NCBI RefSeq assembly: GCF_001306455.1
Contig: NZ_LGTQ01000013.1
Span: 62,001-126,000 of the forward strand
DNA from: Jiulongibacter sediminis
Lineage (GTDB): Bacteria; Bacteroidota; Bacteroidia; Cytophagales; Spirosomataceae
Direction of reading: 5' to 3'
Length of the DNA stretch: 64,000 bases
This document shows positions 26,126-36,774 of this stretch, in pieces (positions within the stretch are counted from its first letter, which is position 1; each line of letters begins with the position of its first letter). The notes beneath the pieces are model-generated. The model ran no database searches and was not told the origin of the DNA. It saw nothing but the letters and a program-made list of their open reading frames with translations. The translations under genes were made by a program, and so were the position numbers.

Positions 26126-26718
26126 TATTGCTTCTCGATTTTAGTGATTAACTGGAACTTGTTCAAATCGGCTCTTCCAAACTCATCAAATAAGTTTTTC
26201 AACGCAGGGTATGGAGTATTACCATCACCACGTACCGCAATTTTGGAACCTGCGAAAGTTTCACCGTACGTTTTAACCCAATCCACTAATTCAGAATCTG
26301 TAGAATCTAATGGAATACCTTCTAATTCTACTTTTACACGCTGAGCTTCGCTAAGGTTAACGTAATTTTTCAATTGCTTCATAGGAACACCCACTTCAGC
26401 AAGTGAAGTAAAGGCTACCATTTCTGCATTTGTTAGTCCAAGATTATACTTGTCACTAAGAGCTTTGGCGAAATCATCTCTTTGAGTAGCATCAGTGATA
26501 CCGAAGTAATATTTACCATCAGTATCAATAGACACCATACAAACATCTGTTTCCGGGATAAGCTCCTCTGATATAGACGATGGGGTTTCAATGGTTACTG
26601 TTTCTTCACTCTTAAATGAACTAGCCATGATAAAGAATGTCAATAACAGGAAGGCCACATCACACATCGCCGTCATGTCCATTGAAGGACCATGTCTTTT
26701 TGGTTTTACAGCTGCCAT
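26125..26718 (-). CDS. exbD: ExbD-family biopolymer transport protein (first copy)
   Basis: 197 residues with the ExbD anchor helix DMTAMCDVAFLLLTFFIMASSF, including the conserved Asp, and a large periplasmic domain. It differs clearly from the second copy. Two non-identical ExbD proteins per ExbB are common in Bacteroidota (family knowledge). Confidence 0.88.
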   Translation of the reverse strand: MAAVKPKRHGPSMDMTAMCDVAFLLLTFFIMASSFKSEETVTIETPSSISEELIPETDVCMVSIDTDGKYYFGITDATQRDDFAKALSDKYNLGLTNAEMVAFTSLAEVGVPMKQLKNYVNLSEAQRVKVELEGIPLDSTDSELVDWVKTYGETFAGSKIAVRGDGNTPYPALKNLFDEFGRADLNKFQLITKIEKQ

Positions 26719-26778
26719 AATTCTTTAATTGATGTTTAAAGTTAAACAATAATTTTTTAAAACTAAAAAATTAGTTGA

Positions 26779-27609
26779 TTAATTATTTGCAGAGAATGTT
26801 TGCTGCAAGCTCATACCGATCTCGTCGATCTTGTATGTTAAACCATCAATTTTAGAAGTAAACAGGTTGTACATAATGATCGCAACAGCAGATGTACCGA
26901 TACCAAGACCAGTGTTGATCAAGGCTTCTGCAATACCCGTTGCAAGTTCAGCAGCATCAGGAGCTCCACCACCTTCACCAATAGCAAAGAATGAACGGAT
27001 CATACCAAGTACTGTACCTAGTAGGGCGATCAACGTTGATACTGAACCAAGGGTTGAAAGAATAGAAAGGTTTTTCTCAAGCATTGGAAGTTCAAGAGAT
27101 GTAGCTTCATCCACTTCTTTCTGAAGAGCAGCAAGCTTCTGATCTTTCGAGAATTCTTTCTCGTTCACCAACTCGTTGTACTTTTGAAGAGCTGTTTTCG
27201 CTACGTTTCCAACAGTACCTTTCTGCTTGTCGCACTCTTTGATAGCTTCATCAAGGTTACCAGCAGATACCATAGAACGAATTTTATTAACGAAAACGTC
27301 AAGGTTTCCTTTACCGCCAGACTTGCCGATAGTAATGAAACGCTCGATTGAGAAAACGATTGTTGTCAAAAGACAAGTAATAAGGATCGGTACAATGATA
27401 CCACCCTTATAGATGATTCCCATGAAGTTTGTTGGGTGACCTTGGTCGTCAAAGTTGCTTGGAGATCCCAGAATGAAACTGTAAATCAGAATACCTAGAA
27501 TAAGGAGTAGAAAAATAATCAATCCTGATCCCAGACCTCCTGACTTTTTTTGAGTTGCTGCTTTTTTGTTTGCCGGCTTAGCCGCTGGAGCAGTAGTCTT
27601 CTTTTCCAT
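26779..27609 (-). CDS. exbB: ExbB/TolQ/MotA-family proton channel protein
   Basis: 276 residues from the ATG at 27609. The longer reading from 27729 adds a segment with no homology-like features. An Ala/Lys-rich N-terminus precedes three hydrophobic segments (SGLGSGLIIFLLLILGILIY, GIIVPILITCLLTTIVFSIE, and the C-terminal pair LGSVSTLIALLGTVLGMIRSFF / TGIAEALINTGLGIGTSAVAII). The last two are the conserved TolQ/ExbB channel helices. It heads the exbB-exbD-exbD-tonB operon. Confidence 0.9.
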   Translation of the reverse strand: MEKKTTAPAAKPANKKAATQKKSGGLGSGLIIFLLLILGILIYSFILGSPSNFDDQGHPTNFMGIIYKGGIIVPILITCLLTTIVFSIERFITIGKSGGKGNLDVFVNKIRSMVSAGNLDEAIKECDKQKGTVGNVAKTALQKYNELVNEKEFSKDQKLAALQKEVDEATSLELPMLEKNLSILSTLGSVSTLIALLGTVLGMIRSFFAIGEGGGAPDAAELATGIAEALINTGLGIGTSAVAIIMYNLFTSKIDGLTYKIDEIGMSLQQTFSANN

Positions 27610-27960
27610 TAGATTAGAAATTTTTAGGGTTTTTGATAAACTAAAAAATATGAAATAATTAATTGAGTTCGTTCTGAGAGTTGTCTTTGCCTGTTCCCGG
27701 CCACAAATTCTCCAACAAAATCTCGGCAATTCTAAGGAAAATACCTTAGAACCAAAAACATTTACAATGCCTTTTTTTTATACCAAATTATATTTTGTTG
27801 TACTTTTCAAATAAGTTCAGGTTGCAAACAATTATGGCCTTCTGTATCCGTTATTCGCATTTTTTTTGATTCTTGTCTCGTTATCAGGCCATTTGAAATT
27901 TCTCAATTGATAGATTGTCTGATGTTTATGCCGAATGGTATATTGAAAGCATAAAATGAT
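27610..27960. other. 351-bp intergenic region upstream of the exbB operon
   Basis: AT-rich gap between the M28 peptidase stop and the exbB start, both on the minus strand. No credible ORF. It holds an inverted repeat at 27731-27750 and a second pair, ATGGCCT (27834-27840) and AGGCCAT (27886-27892), 45 nt apart. No exact TAnnTTTG element was found on the minus strand; the nearest match is TAATTTG near 27785. The exbB promoter is presumably here. Confidence 0.5.
27731..27750. promoter_or_regulatory. Inverted repeat upstream of exbB, operator-like
   Basis: TCTAAGG-AAAATA-CCTTAGA, seven perfect pairs around a 6-nt loop, 122 nt upstream of exbB. No U-run follows on either strand, so a binding site or leader hairpin is more likely than a terminator. 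Confidence 0.35.
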
Positions 27961-29028
27961 CTAATCTTTTTGGTCGATTATGAGTCTGTGATCAAGGTTG
28001 GCTACTTCCCAAGCTGTCCTGAAGATATGTTGGGTGATTTTGGAGTATTTGGGGAAGAGTATTTTCTCGATATCATCTTCGGGTTTATGATAATCCTCGT
28101 GAACACCCGTGAAATAGAAGATTACGGGTATGCCGTTTTTGGCAAAATTGTAATGATCTGACCGATAATAAAAGCGGTTGGGGTCTTTCTCATCATTATA
28201 GGTATAATCCAATTCAAAGTTGAGGTATTTATGATTGACTGCTTCGTTAATTTCATGCAGCTCATATGATATTTTGTCCGCACCTATAATGTATATGTAT
28301 TCGTCGTCTTTATGATGATCATCTTTTCTGCCGATCATATCAATGTTTAAATTACAAACCAGCTGGTCTAAGGGTATGGCAGGCGATATGTCGGTGAAGT
28401 ATTTTGAGCCGAGTAGCCCTTTCTCTTCGCCTGCGACGAGCATAAATAGGATACTTCTTTCCGGGCCATGTCCTGCGGCTTTGGCCATTGAAAATGCATC
28501 AGCCAACTCTAAGACAGCTGAAGTGCCAGATCCATCATCATCTGCTCCGTTATGGATGTTGCCGTCTTTGTCAATTCCCAGATGATCATAGTGGGCAGTT
28601 ATAACCACAACCTCATCTTTTTTGCTTTTTCCCTCCAGAAACCCCACAACATTCATGGTTTTTCTCTTTTCATATCCTGTTGGTAGTTCGGCATCTGCAG
28701 TCAATAGCCTTTGACGTTTGTCTTTAACGGCGACATCAAACCATTGAAAATAAGATAGGTTGTCTTCTACTTTGACAATTCTTTCCAGTCCTAACTTCTC
28801 AAAATGATCGGCAATATACCGGGCGGCTAAATATTGTCCCTTTGTAGCCGTTTCACGGCCTTCAAGCTCATCTGAGGCCAGATAGCTGAGGTGTTTCCTC
28901 AGGTCGTCCTGAGTGATGGTTTGGGCGTATTCGTCCGAAAGTGTTTGGCTGATAGAAATGTATGGAATAACAAAGAATAAAATGGAGTAAATAAGTCCCT
29001 TTAGCTTCACGTGATTAGGTAATTGCAT
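27961..29028 (-). CDS. Secreted M28-family zinc aminopeptidase
   Basis: About 355 residues from the ATG at 29028, where a signal peptide starts (LKGLIYSILFFVIPYISISQ). The M28 metal-site order is clear: HYDHLG (first His), NGADDDGSGTSAVLELA (bridging Asp), GEEKGLLGS (catalytic and ligand Glu), MIGR with its Asp, then the late His in FTGVHEDYHKPEDD. It probably trims peptides in the periplasm or outside the cell. It is divergent from gcvP. Confidence 0.87.
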   Translation of the reverse strand: MQLPNHVKLKGLIYSILFFVIPYISISQTLSDEYAQTITQDDLRKHLSYLASDELEGRETATKGQYLAARYIADHFEKLGLERIVKVEDNLSYFQWFDVAVKDKRQRLLTADAELPTGYEKRKTMNVVGFLEGKSKKDEVVVITAHYDHLGIDKDGNIHNGADDDGSGTSAVLELADAFSMAKAAGHGPERSILFMLVAGEEKGLLGSKYFTDISPAIPLDQLVCNLNIDMIGRKDDHHKDDEYIYIIGADKISYELHEINEAVNHKYLNFELDYTYNDEKDPNRFYYRSDHYNFAKNGIPVIFYFTGVHEDYHKPEDDIEKILFPKYSKITQHIFRTAWEVANLDHRLIIDQKD

Positions 29029-29098
29029 TATTTGATTAACAAGTTTTATTTTCCCTAAACGTACAAACATTTTGCTTTAGGTTGCAAAGCTGATTCCT

Positions 29099-29106
29099 TA
29101 CTTTTG
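29099..29106 (+). promoter_or_regulatory. Bacteroidota -7 element upstream of gcvP
   Basis: TACTTTTG matches TAnnTTTG exactly, 38 nt before the gcvP ATG. TTTG at 29071 is 24 nt away, longer than the usual spacer. Confidence 0.5.
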
Positions 29107-29144
29107 TTCCACGATTTCAATATACTACTTACCCGTATTACAAT

Positions 29145-32051
29145 ATGATTCTAGACCTTACTGCCCGTGAGAAATTTGAAGAAAGACATCACGGAAAAAG
29201 GGAGTCAAATCTGAAGGCAATGCTTCAGACAGTTTCGGCCAATGATATTGATCAATTGATAAACGAAACTGTTCCTGCCGGAATCAGACTGAAAAATAAA
29301 CTCAATTTGCCGGAGGCTCTAACTGAAAATGAGTTTTTAAATGAATTTAGAAAGCTGGCTGACCAGAATAAAGTATTCAAGTCTTTTATTGGTCTAGGTT
29401 ATTATGAGACGCGGCTGCCAAGTGTGATTTTGAGAAATATTCTTGAAAATCCGGCCTGGTATACTGCTTATACGCCATATCAGGCGGAGATTGCTCAAGG
29501 CAGGCTGGAAATGCTCTTTAATTTCCAGACCATGATTTCTGAACTTACAGGAATGGAGTTGGCCAACGCATCTCTTTTAGATGAAGGTACAGCTGCCGCT
29601 GAAGCAATGAGCATGTTCTACGGCAGCAGAAAAGGGGCAAAGAAGAAAACGGCCGAGACATTTTTGGTTTCAGATCAGTGTTTTGCTCAAACCATTGATA
29701 TTGTCATAGGAAGAGCTAATTCTTTTGGAATTCAGGTCAAAGTGGTGTCAGAAGAAGAAATTGAGTTTTCCGAAGATGTTTTCGGTATTCTTCTCCAAAA
29801 TCCGGGTAAAGACGGTCATATAAAGGATTATTCTGAACTGATTTCAGAAGCCAAATCTTCGGATGTTCAGGTAGCGGTGGCCGCAGACCTAATGTCACTG
29901 GTGCTTTTCAAGCCGGCCGGTGAAATGGGAGCAGACGCCGTGTTGGGAACCACTCAACGTTTTGGCGTACCAATGGGTCTTGGCGGACCGCATGCAGCCT
30001 TCTTCGCTACCAGAGAGGAGTATAAGAGACAACTTCCAGGCAGAATCATTGGACTTTCAAAAGATGCGGAAGGCAATGATGCCTATCGCATGGCTCTGCA
30101 AACACGTGAGCAGCATATCAGAAGAGAGAAGGCAACTTCCAATATCTGTACTTCTCAGGTTTTACTGGCTGTTATTTCTGCTGCCTACGGACTTTATCAC
30201 GGGCCGGCCGGATTAAAAAGAATAGCAGGCAGAATTCATGGGTTAACCAGATTCTTTGCTAATTCGGTTCAAGGACTTGATTTTCAGGTTAATCATCATG
30301 ATTTCTTTGACACAGTTTCCGTAAATGTACCTGATGCTGAACAGCTTGCAAAAATTGCTCATGGAAAGGAAATCAACATTCGGGTAGTGGACCATGACAC
30401 AGTTTGTGTAAGTTTTGACGAAAACAAAACTTTGGATGATGTTGCAGAGCTTCTTGAAATATTTGCCGAAGCCCGAGGGGAGCGGGTTTTGATGAATCTG
30501 AAAGGCGAGGTGGAAGCAGAGTTTCCAATGGGGCTTAAAAGAGAATCAGACTTTATGACTCATCCGGTTTTCTCGATACATCATACCGAGCATGAAATGT
30601 TGAGGTATTTGAAAAGCCTCGAAAATAAAGACCTATCACTCGTTCATTCCATGATTTCGCTGGGTAGCTGTACCATGAAGCTGAATGCAACCACTGAGAT
30701 GATGCCGATTACATGGCCTGAGTTTGCCAATTTGCACCCTTTTGCTCCTGCAGATCAAACCGAAGGTTATCATTTACTATTCAAAAATCTTCAGAATTGG
30801 TTAGGTGAAATCACTGGATTTGACGCTGTTTCATTGCAGCCAAACTCAGGGGCTCAGGGTGAATACGCTGGTTTGATGGTCATCAGAGCTTATCATGAAA
30901 GCAGAGGAGATTCGCAAAGAAACGTGGCTTTGATTCCCTCATCTGCTCATGGGACAAATCCAGCTTCTGCTGTCATGGCGGGTATGAAGGTAGTTGTTAC
31001 AGCTTGTGACGAGTTTGGAAATATTGATATTGATGACTTGAGAGCTAAGGCTAAACAATATGCTGATGAGCTCTCATGTCTGATGGTAACTTACCCTTCA
31101 ACTCATGGTGTTTTTGAGGAGGGTATACGCGATATCTGTAATCTTATTCATGATTTTGGTGGGCGAGTTTATATGGATGGTGCCAATATGAACGCACAGG
31201 TTGGCTTAACCTCTCCGGCTGCAATTGGAGCCGACGTTTGCCACCTGAACCTTCACAAAACTTTCTGTATTCCTCATGGAGGTGGTGGCCCTGGTATGGG
31301 ACCTATTGGTGTGGTGAAAGATTTAGCTCCATTCCTTCCCGGACATGTTGAAATGAAAAACAAGAAGCATGTAGAGCCTGGTTCTGATTCATATTCATTT
31401 GGGTCAATTCATGCCATTTCCGCAGCACCTTGGGGCAGTGCTGGAATCCTTCCGATTTCTTATGCATACATTGCGATGATGGGAGCGGATGGGCTAACCA
31501 ATGCCACAAAAAATGCCATTTTGAACGCCAACTATATAAAGTCAAGGTTAGGAGGTGAATTCAAGATTTTGTATTCAGGAGCCAATGGTCGCTGTGCCCA
31601 TGAGATGATCGTTGACTGTCGCGAATTCAAAACTTCGGCCGGAGTTGAAGTAGAAGATATTGCAAAAAGGCTAATTGACTATGGGTTTCATTCGCCGACG
31701 GTATCTTTCCCGGTGGCAGGTACATTGATGATAGAACCTACTGAATCTGAGTCAAAAGAGGAACTGGATCGTTTTTGTGATGCTTTGATAGCTATCAGAG
31801 GTGAAATCAGAGAAATAGAGGAAGGTAAGGCTGAAAAAGAGAATAATGTTTTGGTCAATGCCCCTCACAGCATGAGAGTGGTGTTAAGTTCAGAGTGGGA
31901 TAGACCCTATTCCCGTGAAAAGGCAGCTTTCCCGCTTGAACATTTGAGATTTAATAAATTCTGGCCGGCGGTGAGTCGAATAGATTCTGCCTATGGTGAT
32001 AGAAATCTGGTATGTGCCTGTCTGCCGACAGAGGCCTATGCAGAAGCTTAA
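29145..32051 (+). CDS. gcvP: Glycine dehydrogenase (decarboxylating), P protein
   Basis: 968 residues, the fused full-length P protein. The PLP lysine is K705 in [22 protein letters not shown]. The N-terminal half opens with [22 protein letters not shown], and [11 protein letters not shown] follows. It decarboxylates glycine and loads the aminomethyl group on the H protein, feeding one-carbon units to tetrahydrofolate through GcvT. Neither gcvH nor gcvT is in the window. pabB follows after 4 nt, tying it to folate synthesis. Confidence 0.96.
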   Translation: MILDLTAREKFEERHHGKRESNLKAMLQTVSANDIDQLINETVPAGIRLKNKLNLPEALTENEFLNEFRKLADQNKVFKSFIGLGYYETRLPSVILRNILENPAWYTAYTPYQAEIAQGRLEMLFNFQTMISELTGMELANASLLDEGTAAAEAMSMFYGSRKGAKKKTAETFLVSDQCFAQTIDIVIGRANSFGIQVKVVSEEEIEFSEDVFGILLQNPGKDGHIKDYSELISEAKSSDVQVAVAADLMSLVLFKPAGEMGADAVLGTTQRFGVPMGLGGPHAAFFATREEYKRQLPGRIIGLSKDAEGNDAYRMALQTREQHIRREKATSNICTSQVLLAVISAAYGLYHGPAGLKRIAGRIHGLTRFFANSVQGLDFQVNHHDFFDTVSVNVPDAEQLAKIAHGKEINIRVVDHDTVCVSFDENKTLDDVAELLEIFAEARGERVLMNLKGEVEAEFPMGLKRESDFMTHPVFSIHHTEHEMLRYLKSLENKDLSLVHSMISLGSCTMKLNATTEMMPITWPEFANLHPFAPADQTEGYHLLFKNLQNWLGEITGFDAVSLQPNSGAQGEYAGLMVIRAYHESRGDSQRNVALIPSSAHGTNPASAVMAGMKVVVTACDEFGNIDIDDLRAKAKQYADELSCLMVTYPSTHGVFEEGIRDICNLIHDFGGRVYMDGANMNAQVGLTSPAAIGADVCHLNLHKTFCIPHGGGGPGMGPIGVVKDLAPFLPGHVEMKNKKHVEPGSDSYSFGSIHAISAAPWGSAGILPISYAYIAMMGADGLTNATKNAILNANYIKSRLGGEFKILYSGANGRCAHEMIVDCREFKTSAGVEVEDIAKRLIDYGFHSPTVSFPVAGTLMIEPTESESKEELDRFCDALIAIRGEIREIEEGKAEKENNVLVNAPHSMRVVLSSEWDRPYSREKAAFPLEHLRFNKFWPAVSRIDSAYGDRNLVCACLPTEAYAEA

Positions 32052-32055
32052 TTGA

Positions 32056-33072
32056 ATGATAAGCTACAGCAAAGAAGAAGCAAAACAAAAAATGAACGAG
32101 CTGGGAAAGGCTGAAACTCCTTTCCTTTTTATTCTTGATTTTGAGCTTCAAAAACCTGTAGTTATTCCGCTTCATGCGGTTGATAATCAAGAAATCCGGT
32201 ATTCCATGGATGATCATTTCCTGGAGAACCGGAATTTTTTTTCAAAGGCTTCTGAGGAGCCTCAAGCTTTGAAACTTGGGAAAACTCCCCTGAGTTTTGA
32301 GGCTTTTGAGAAAGCTTTTTCTGTTGTTCATGATAACCTGCAAAGGGGGAATAGCTTTTTGACTAACCTCACGGCTGAAACGCCAATCAGCATCAATTGG
32401 TGGCTGGAGTCTGTTTTTCAACATTGTGCTGCCAAGTACAAATTGTTTGTCAAAGACAATTTCATGTGTTTTTCACCGGAGACCTTTGTTCAGGTCAATG
32501 AAACGGGGAAAATTTCTTCTTTCCCCATGAAAGGCACTATTGACGCCCAGATTCCCAATGCGGCTTCAACCATTTTAGCCGATAAAAAAGAGAAATACGA
32601 GCACACCACCATCGTAGATCTGATCAGAAATGACCTTAATAAAATAGCTGACAAAGTGTGGGTGGAGCGTTTCCGGTATATTGATAAAATCAAAAAAGCC
32701 GATGGCAAAGAGTTACTTCAGGTGAGTTCTGAGGTTTGCGGGCAATTGCCGGAGAACTGGAAATGCTGTATTGGCCAATTGATTTTTAACCTTTTGCCGG
32801 CAGGCTCAATTTCCGGAGCTCCAAAGCCTAAAACTGTTGAGATTATTCAAGAGGCTGAAAAACTGACTTATGAATCAGGCGAGCGTGGTTATTACACTGG
32901 CGTTTTTGGTGTTTTTGACGGGTCAAAACTCAACTCTGCCGTAATGATTCGTTATATTGAACAGAGAGGCGAGAGCTTATTTTTCAAAAGTGGGGGTGGA
33001 ATCACTTGGCGAAGCGATCCTCAAAAAGAGTATGAAGAATTAATCAGCAAAATTTATGTCCCTGTACTTTGA
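32056..33072 (+). CDS. pabB: Aminodeoxychorismate synthase component I
   Basis: 338 residues of the chorismate-binding enzyme fold. Blocks include FSPETFVQVNETGKISSFPMKGT, HTTIVDLIRNDLNKIA, GSISGAPKPKTVEIIQEAE and GERGYYTGVFGVFDG. The Lys in FPMKGT is the residue typical of PabB, where anthranilate synthase TrpE has Ala (family knowledge); this favours aminodeoxychorismate over anthranilate. The N-terminal domain is short compared with E. coli PabB (about 450). It lies 4 nt after gcvP, and its end overlaps the next gene by 17 nt. Confidence 0.88.
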   Translation: MISYSKEEAKQKMNELGKAETPFLFILDFELQKPVVIPLHAVDNQEIRYSMDDHFLENRNFFSKASEEPQALKLGKTPLSFEAFEKAFSVVHDNLQRGNSFLTNLTAETPISINWWLESVFQHCAAKYKLFVKDNFMCFSPETFVQVNETGKISSFPMKGTIDAQIPNAASTILADKKEKYEHTTIVDLIRNDLNKIADKVWVERFRYIDKIKKADGKELLQVSSEVCGQLPENWKCCIGQLIFNLLPAGSISGAPKPKTVEIIQEAEKLTYESGERGYYTGVFGVFDGSKLNSAVMIRYIEQRGESLFFKSGGGITWRSDPQKEYEELISKIYVPVL

Positions 33073-33667
33073 GACCATAAAATATCAGCGAGGCGAATTC
33101 TTTCTTTTGGATTACCATGAGGATCGTTTAAACCGAACCCGCTTTTCTCAATTGGGCGAGAAAAATGGTATTTCCCTATCTGCGGTGTTGAGTGATCCGC
33201 CAGAAGATAATCAACTTTACCGCTGCCGTGTGAGCTATGGCCAAAACATAATTAAAGTTGAATATTTTCCGTACTCGATTGCTGAACATCAAACAATTGG
33301 TTTTCAGGAAGTCGGAGGCTACACTTATTATTTTAAAGCTGAAAATCGTGTTTTTTTGAACGAAAGTGTGGCTCAGTCAGGTCAATCTGATGTCATTTTT
33401 TTGAAAGGGGGGCAATTGACGGATGCGAGCTACAGTAATCTTGTTTTCTTTGACGGTAAAAGCTGGCTGACGCCGGAAACCTATCTTTTAAATGGTGTGA
33501 AAAGGCAGTTTCTACTGCATCAGAAACTGATCAAAGAAGCGGAAATTAGATTGGATAACATCCATGATTTCTCAAAAATAGCTCTGATTAATGCGATGCG
33601 TGATTTTGAGCTGGTTTATGATTTTGAGTTAAGGAATGGGTTAATTCATCTAACTTTAGCTCAATGA
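33056..33667 (+). CDS. Aminodeoxychorismate lyase-like PLP enzyme (class IV aminotransferase fold), short
   Basis: 203 residues, shorter than E. coli PabC (269). The motif YFKAENRVFLNE aligns with the lysine-bearing block of PabC (LKHLNR), LTDASYSNLVFFDGKSWLTP with its second block, and LNGVKRQFL with NGIMRQF. In the second block the usual Glu is Asp (LTDAS for LTEcc). It overlaps pabB by 17 nt and very likely completes p-aminobenzoate synthesis. No pabA is visible nearby. Confidence 0.75.
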   Translation: MSLYFETIKYQRGEFFLLDYHEDRLNRTRFSQLGEKNGISLSAVLSDPPEDNQLYRCRVSYGQNIIKVEYFPYSIAEHQTIGFQEVGGYTYYFKAENRVFLNESVAQSGQSDVIFLKGGQLTDASYSNLVFFDGKSWLTPETYLLNGVKRQFLLHQKLIKEAEIRLDNIHDFSKIALINAMRDFELVYDFELRNGLIHLTLAQ

Positions 33668-34092
33668 AATCCCTGCTATTTTTACTCTTCTTTTCTTCTT
33701 TCAGCCTCTTGGCTCAAGAACGATATTATTTTTTTTCGGGTGATATCAACAATGACTCTCAGCTTCAAAATGCCCTGAATTCTACTCAGTATATTGAAGT
33801 GGATATGGATTCCGGTGAGCTGAATGGAGTGTTTAATTCTAACAAATTTAAAGCTTGGTATGATATCAAAAACACTTCAAGTGGTTTTGTAAAAGGTTTT
33901 AATTACACTCTGGTTTTGGGGTATTTGCAGCGAGATGTTGTCAATTCTTCGGGTTTTAACGAACTCACTAACGGATTGGCTCGAGCAAACCGTTTTTACT
34001 TCTATCCCGATGTTCTGGCTGCACCCAGGTGGCATTTTATTGAAATAATGATTCCGGATTCTCCGAAGCTTGTCTTTGTCAGAAAACACTAG
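33664..34092 (+). CDS. Hypothetical secreted protein
   Basis: 142 residues with a signal peptide (LLFLLFFSSFSLLAQ). The mature part is a small beta-rich domain; FSGDINNDSQLQNALNS and the C-terminal WHFIEIMIPDSPKLVFVRK are the clearest segments. The family is not recognised. Its ATG overlaps the TGA of the pabC-like gene (ATGA), so it belongs to the gcvP-pabB operon. Confidence 0.6.
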   Translation: MKSLLFLLFFSSFSLLAQERYYFFSGDINNDSQLQNALNSTQYIEVDMDSGELNGVFNSNKFKAWYDIKNTSSGFVKGFNYTLVLGYLQRDVVNSSGFNELTNGLARANRFYFYPDVLAAPRWHFIEIMIPDSPKLVFVRKH

Positions 34093-34108
34093 CAGACCAT
34101 TTCAAAGA

Positions 34109-34139
34109 TTTGGTTTCAATTAATCTAGCTGTATATTTG
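34109..34139 (+). promoter_or_regulatory. Promoter of metY-metX (TTTG-N19-TATATTTG)
   Basis: TTTG at 34109-34112, a 19-nt spacer, and TATATTTG at 34132-34139: an exact Bacteroidota primary-sigma promoter. It starts transcription about 34146, just upstream of the riboswitch. Confidence 0.8.
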
Positions 34140-34186
34140 CCTATCATTTCAAAAACAGATAATCATCTGTTACAATTTTGGATTGA

Positions 34187-34302
34187 TTTATAAAGACGAG
34201 GGGAGAGAATAGGCTCTTTGAACCTCGGGCAACCTGTCAAAACTTTTGTATAAGGTGCCAATACCTACCCCCTGTGCCATAACGGCCTTTGGGACTTATA
34301 AA
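34187..34302 (+). promoter_or_regulatory. SAM-I (S-box) riboswitch
   Basis: Conserved S-box features are seen in order. P1 is TTTATAA (34187-34193) paired with TTATAAA (34296-34302). AAAGACGAGGGGAGAGA is followed by GGCTCTTTGAACC. The hallmark GGGCAACC comes next, then a variable hairpin, and then AAGGTGCCAATACCT. The aptamer binds S-adenosylmethionine and typically switches methionine genes off when SAM is high. It directly precedes metY. ATAAACC (34298-34304) can alternatively pair with GGTTTAT (34334-34340), competing with P1. Confidence 0.88.
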
Positions 34303-34354
34303 CCGATCGATAGCAAACATTAAACATCGTTTTGGTTTATTCCGACTAACGGAA

Positions 34355-34380
34355 ACGTACGTCTGATGTTCAGACTACGT
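34355..34380 (+). promoter_or_regulatory. Hairpin between the SAM riboswitch and metY
   Basis: ACGTA-c-GTCTGA pairs with TCAGAC-TACGT around a TGT loop (11 bp, one bulged C), 30 nt before the metY ATG, followed by a T/A-rich run. It is likely part of the riboswitch expression platform, as terminator or translation block. TTCCG/CGGAA (34340-34354) forms a smaller hairpin just before it. Confidence 0.5.
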
Positions 34381-34395
34381 ATTTGACCATTTTAA

Positions 34396-35700
<1,305 letters not shown>

Positions 35701-35718
35701 TTATTTGAAGATTAGAAA

Positions 35719-35749
35719 GCAGGGCTTCTTCTGGAAGCTCTGCCCTTTT
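35719..35749 (+). terminator. Terminator-like hairpin between metY and metX
   Basis: GCAGGGCTTC pairs with GAAGCTCTGC (10 bp, one G.U) around TTCTG, followed by CCTTTTA. It ends 2 nt before the metX ATG, so it probably lowers metX expression relative to metY, or acts at translation. Confidence 0.6.
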
Positions 35750-35751
35750 AT

Positions 35752-36774
35752 ATGTTACAGTATCACGATTTTACCCATCGCCAGCCTTTAAAATTGGAAA
35801 ACGGGGAGTTTTTACCGGAGGTTACCCTTGCTTACAGCACCTACGGAAAACTGAATGACGATAAATCTAACGTTATTTGGGTGTGCCATGCCTTTACAGG
35901 TAATGCTAATCCATCTGACTGGTGGAATGGCTTAATTGGCGAAAACCGCCATTTTAATCCTGAGCAATATTTTGTGGTATGCATGAATGTGCCGGGTTCT
36001 CATTATGGGAGTACAAATCCATTAAGTGTCAATCCGGAGACGGGTCAACCTTACTTCCATACTTTCCCGATGCTGACCATCCGTGATGTGGTTAACTGTT
36101 TGGAGATTTTGCGGCAGCACCTTGAAATTGACAAAATCCATACGCTGATGGGTGGCTCATTGGGCGGCCAGCAAGCTGTGGAATGGGCCGTTTCAAATCC
36201 TGGCCTTCATGAAAGGTTGATTTTGTTTTCAACCAATGCGGTGCATTCTCCTTGGGGAATTGCTTTTAATGAAAGCCAACGTATGGCTATTGAGAATGAC
36301 CCAAGCTGGCAAAATAATGACGCTAAAGCAGGTATGGAAGGGATGAAAGTTGCCCGATCAATCGCCTTACTTTCTTACCGTAATTATCAGACGTATAACC
36401 GCACCCAATCTCGTGACGAGGGGCAGATCGACTTTTTTAGAGCCAATACTTATCAGAATTATCAGGGAGAAAAAATTCAGCGGAGGTTCAATGCTTTTTC
36501 CTATTGGGTGCTCAGCAAAATGTTTGACTCGCATGATGTCGGCCGTGAACGGGGAGGAATTGAGAAAGCACTCGCCGGTGTGAAAGCAAAAACCTTGGTG
36601 ATTGGGATTACCTCTGATATGCTTTTTCCTCCACAGGAGCAGGCTTTAATTGCCAGTTGCATACCTGATGCTCAATACGTTGAGATTGATTCAGACTATG
36701 GGCACGATGGTTTCCTGATTGAATTTGAGGAAATGACACAAGCCATTACGAGTTGGGAGAAGCAGAACGCATAG
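35752..36774 (+). CDS. metX: Homoserine O-acetyltransferase
   Basis: 340 residues, alpha/beta hydrolase fold. The nucleophile Ser136 lies in MGGSLGGQQAVEW. An Asp lies near TSDMLFPPQEQ, and His318 in DYGHDGFLIEF completes the triad. It acetylates homoserine with acetyl-CoA and supplies MetY. Its 3' end overlaps the convergent haemoglobin gene by 29 nt. Confidence 0.93.
   Translation: MLQYHDFTHRQPLKLENGEFLPEVTLAYSTYGKLNDDKSNVIWVCHAFTGNANPSDWWNGLIGENRHFNPEQYFVVCMNVPGSHYGSTNPLSVNPETGQPYFHTFPMLTIRDVVNCLEILRQHLEIDKIHTLMGGSLGGQQAVEWAVSNPGLHERLILFSTNAVHSPWGIAFNESQRMAIENDPSWQNNDAKAGMEGMKVARSIALLSYRNYQTYNRTQSRDEGQIDFFRANTYQNYQGEKIQRRFNAFSYWVLSKMFDSHDVGRERGGIEKALAGVKAKTLVIGITSDMLFPPQEQALIASCIPDAQYVEIDSDYGHDGFLIEFEEMTQAITSWEKQNA

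Noticed and set aside
34154-34171. AACAGAT-aatc-ATCTGTT hairpin as terminator of the upstream operon
   Set aside because: It lies downstream of the predicted metY transcript start and lacks a U-run, so it is more likely part of the metY leader.
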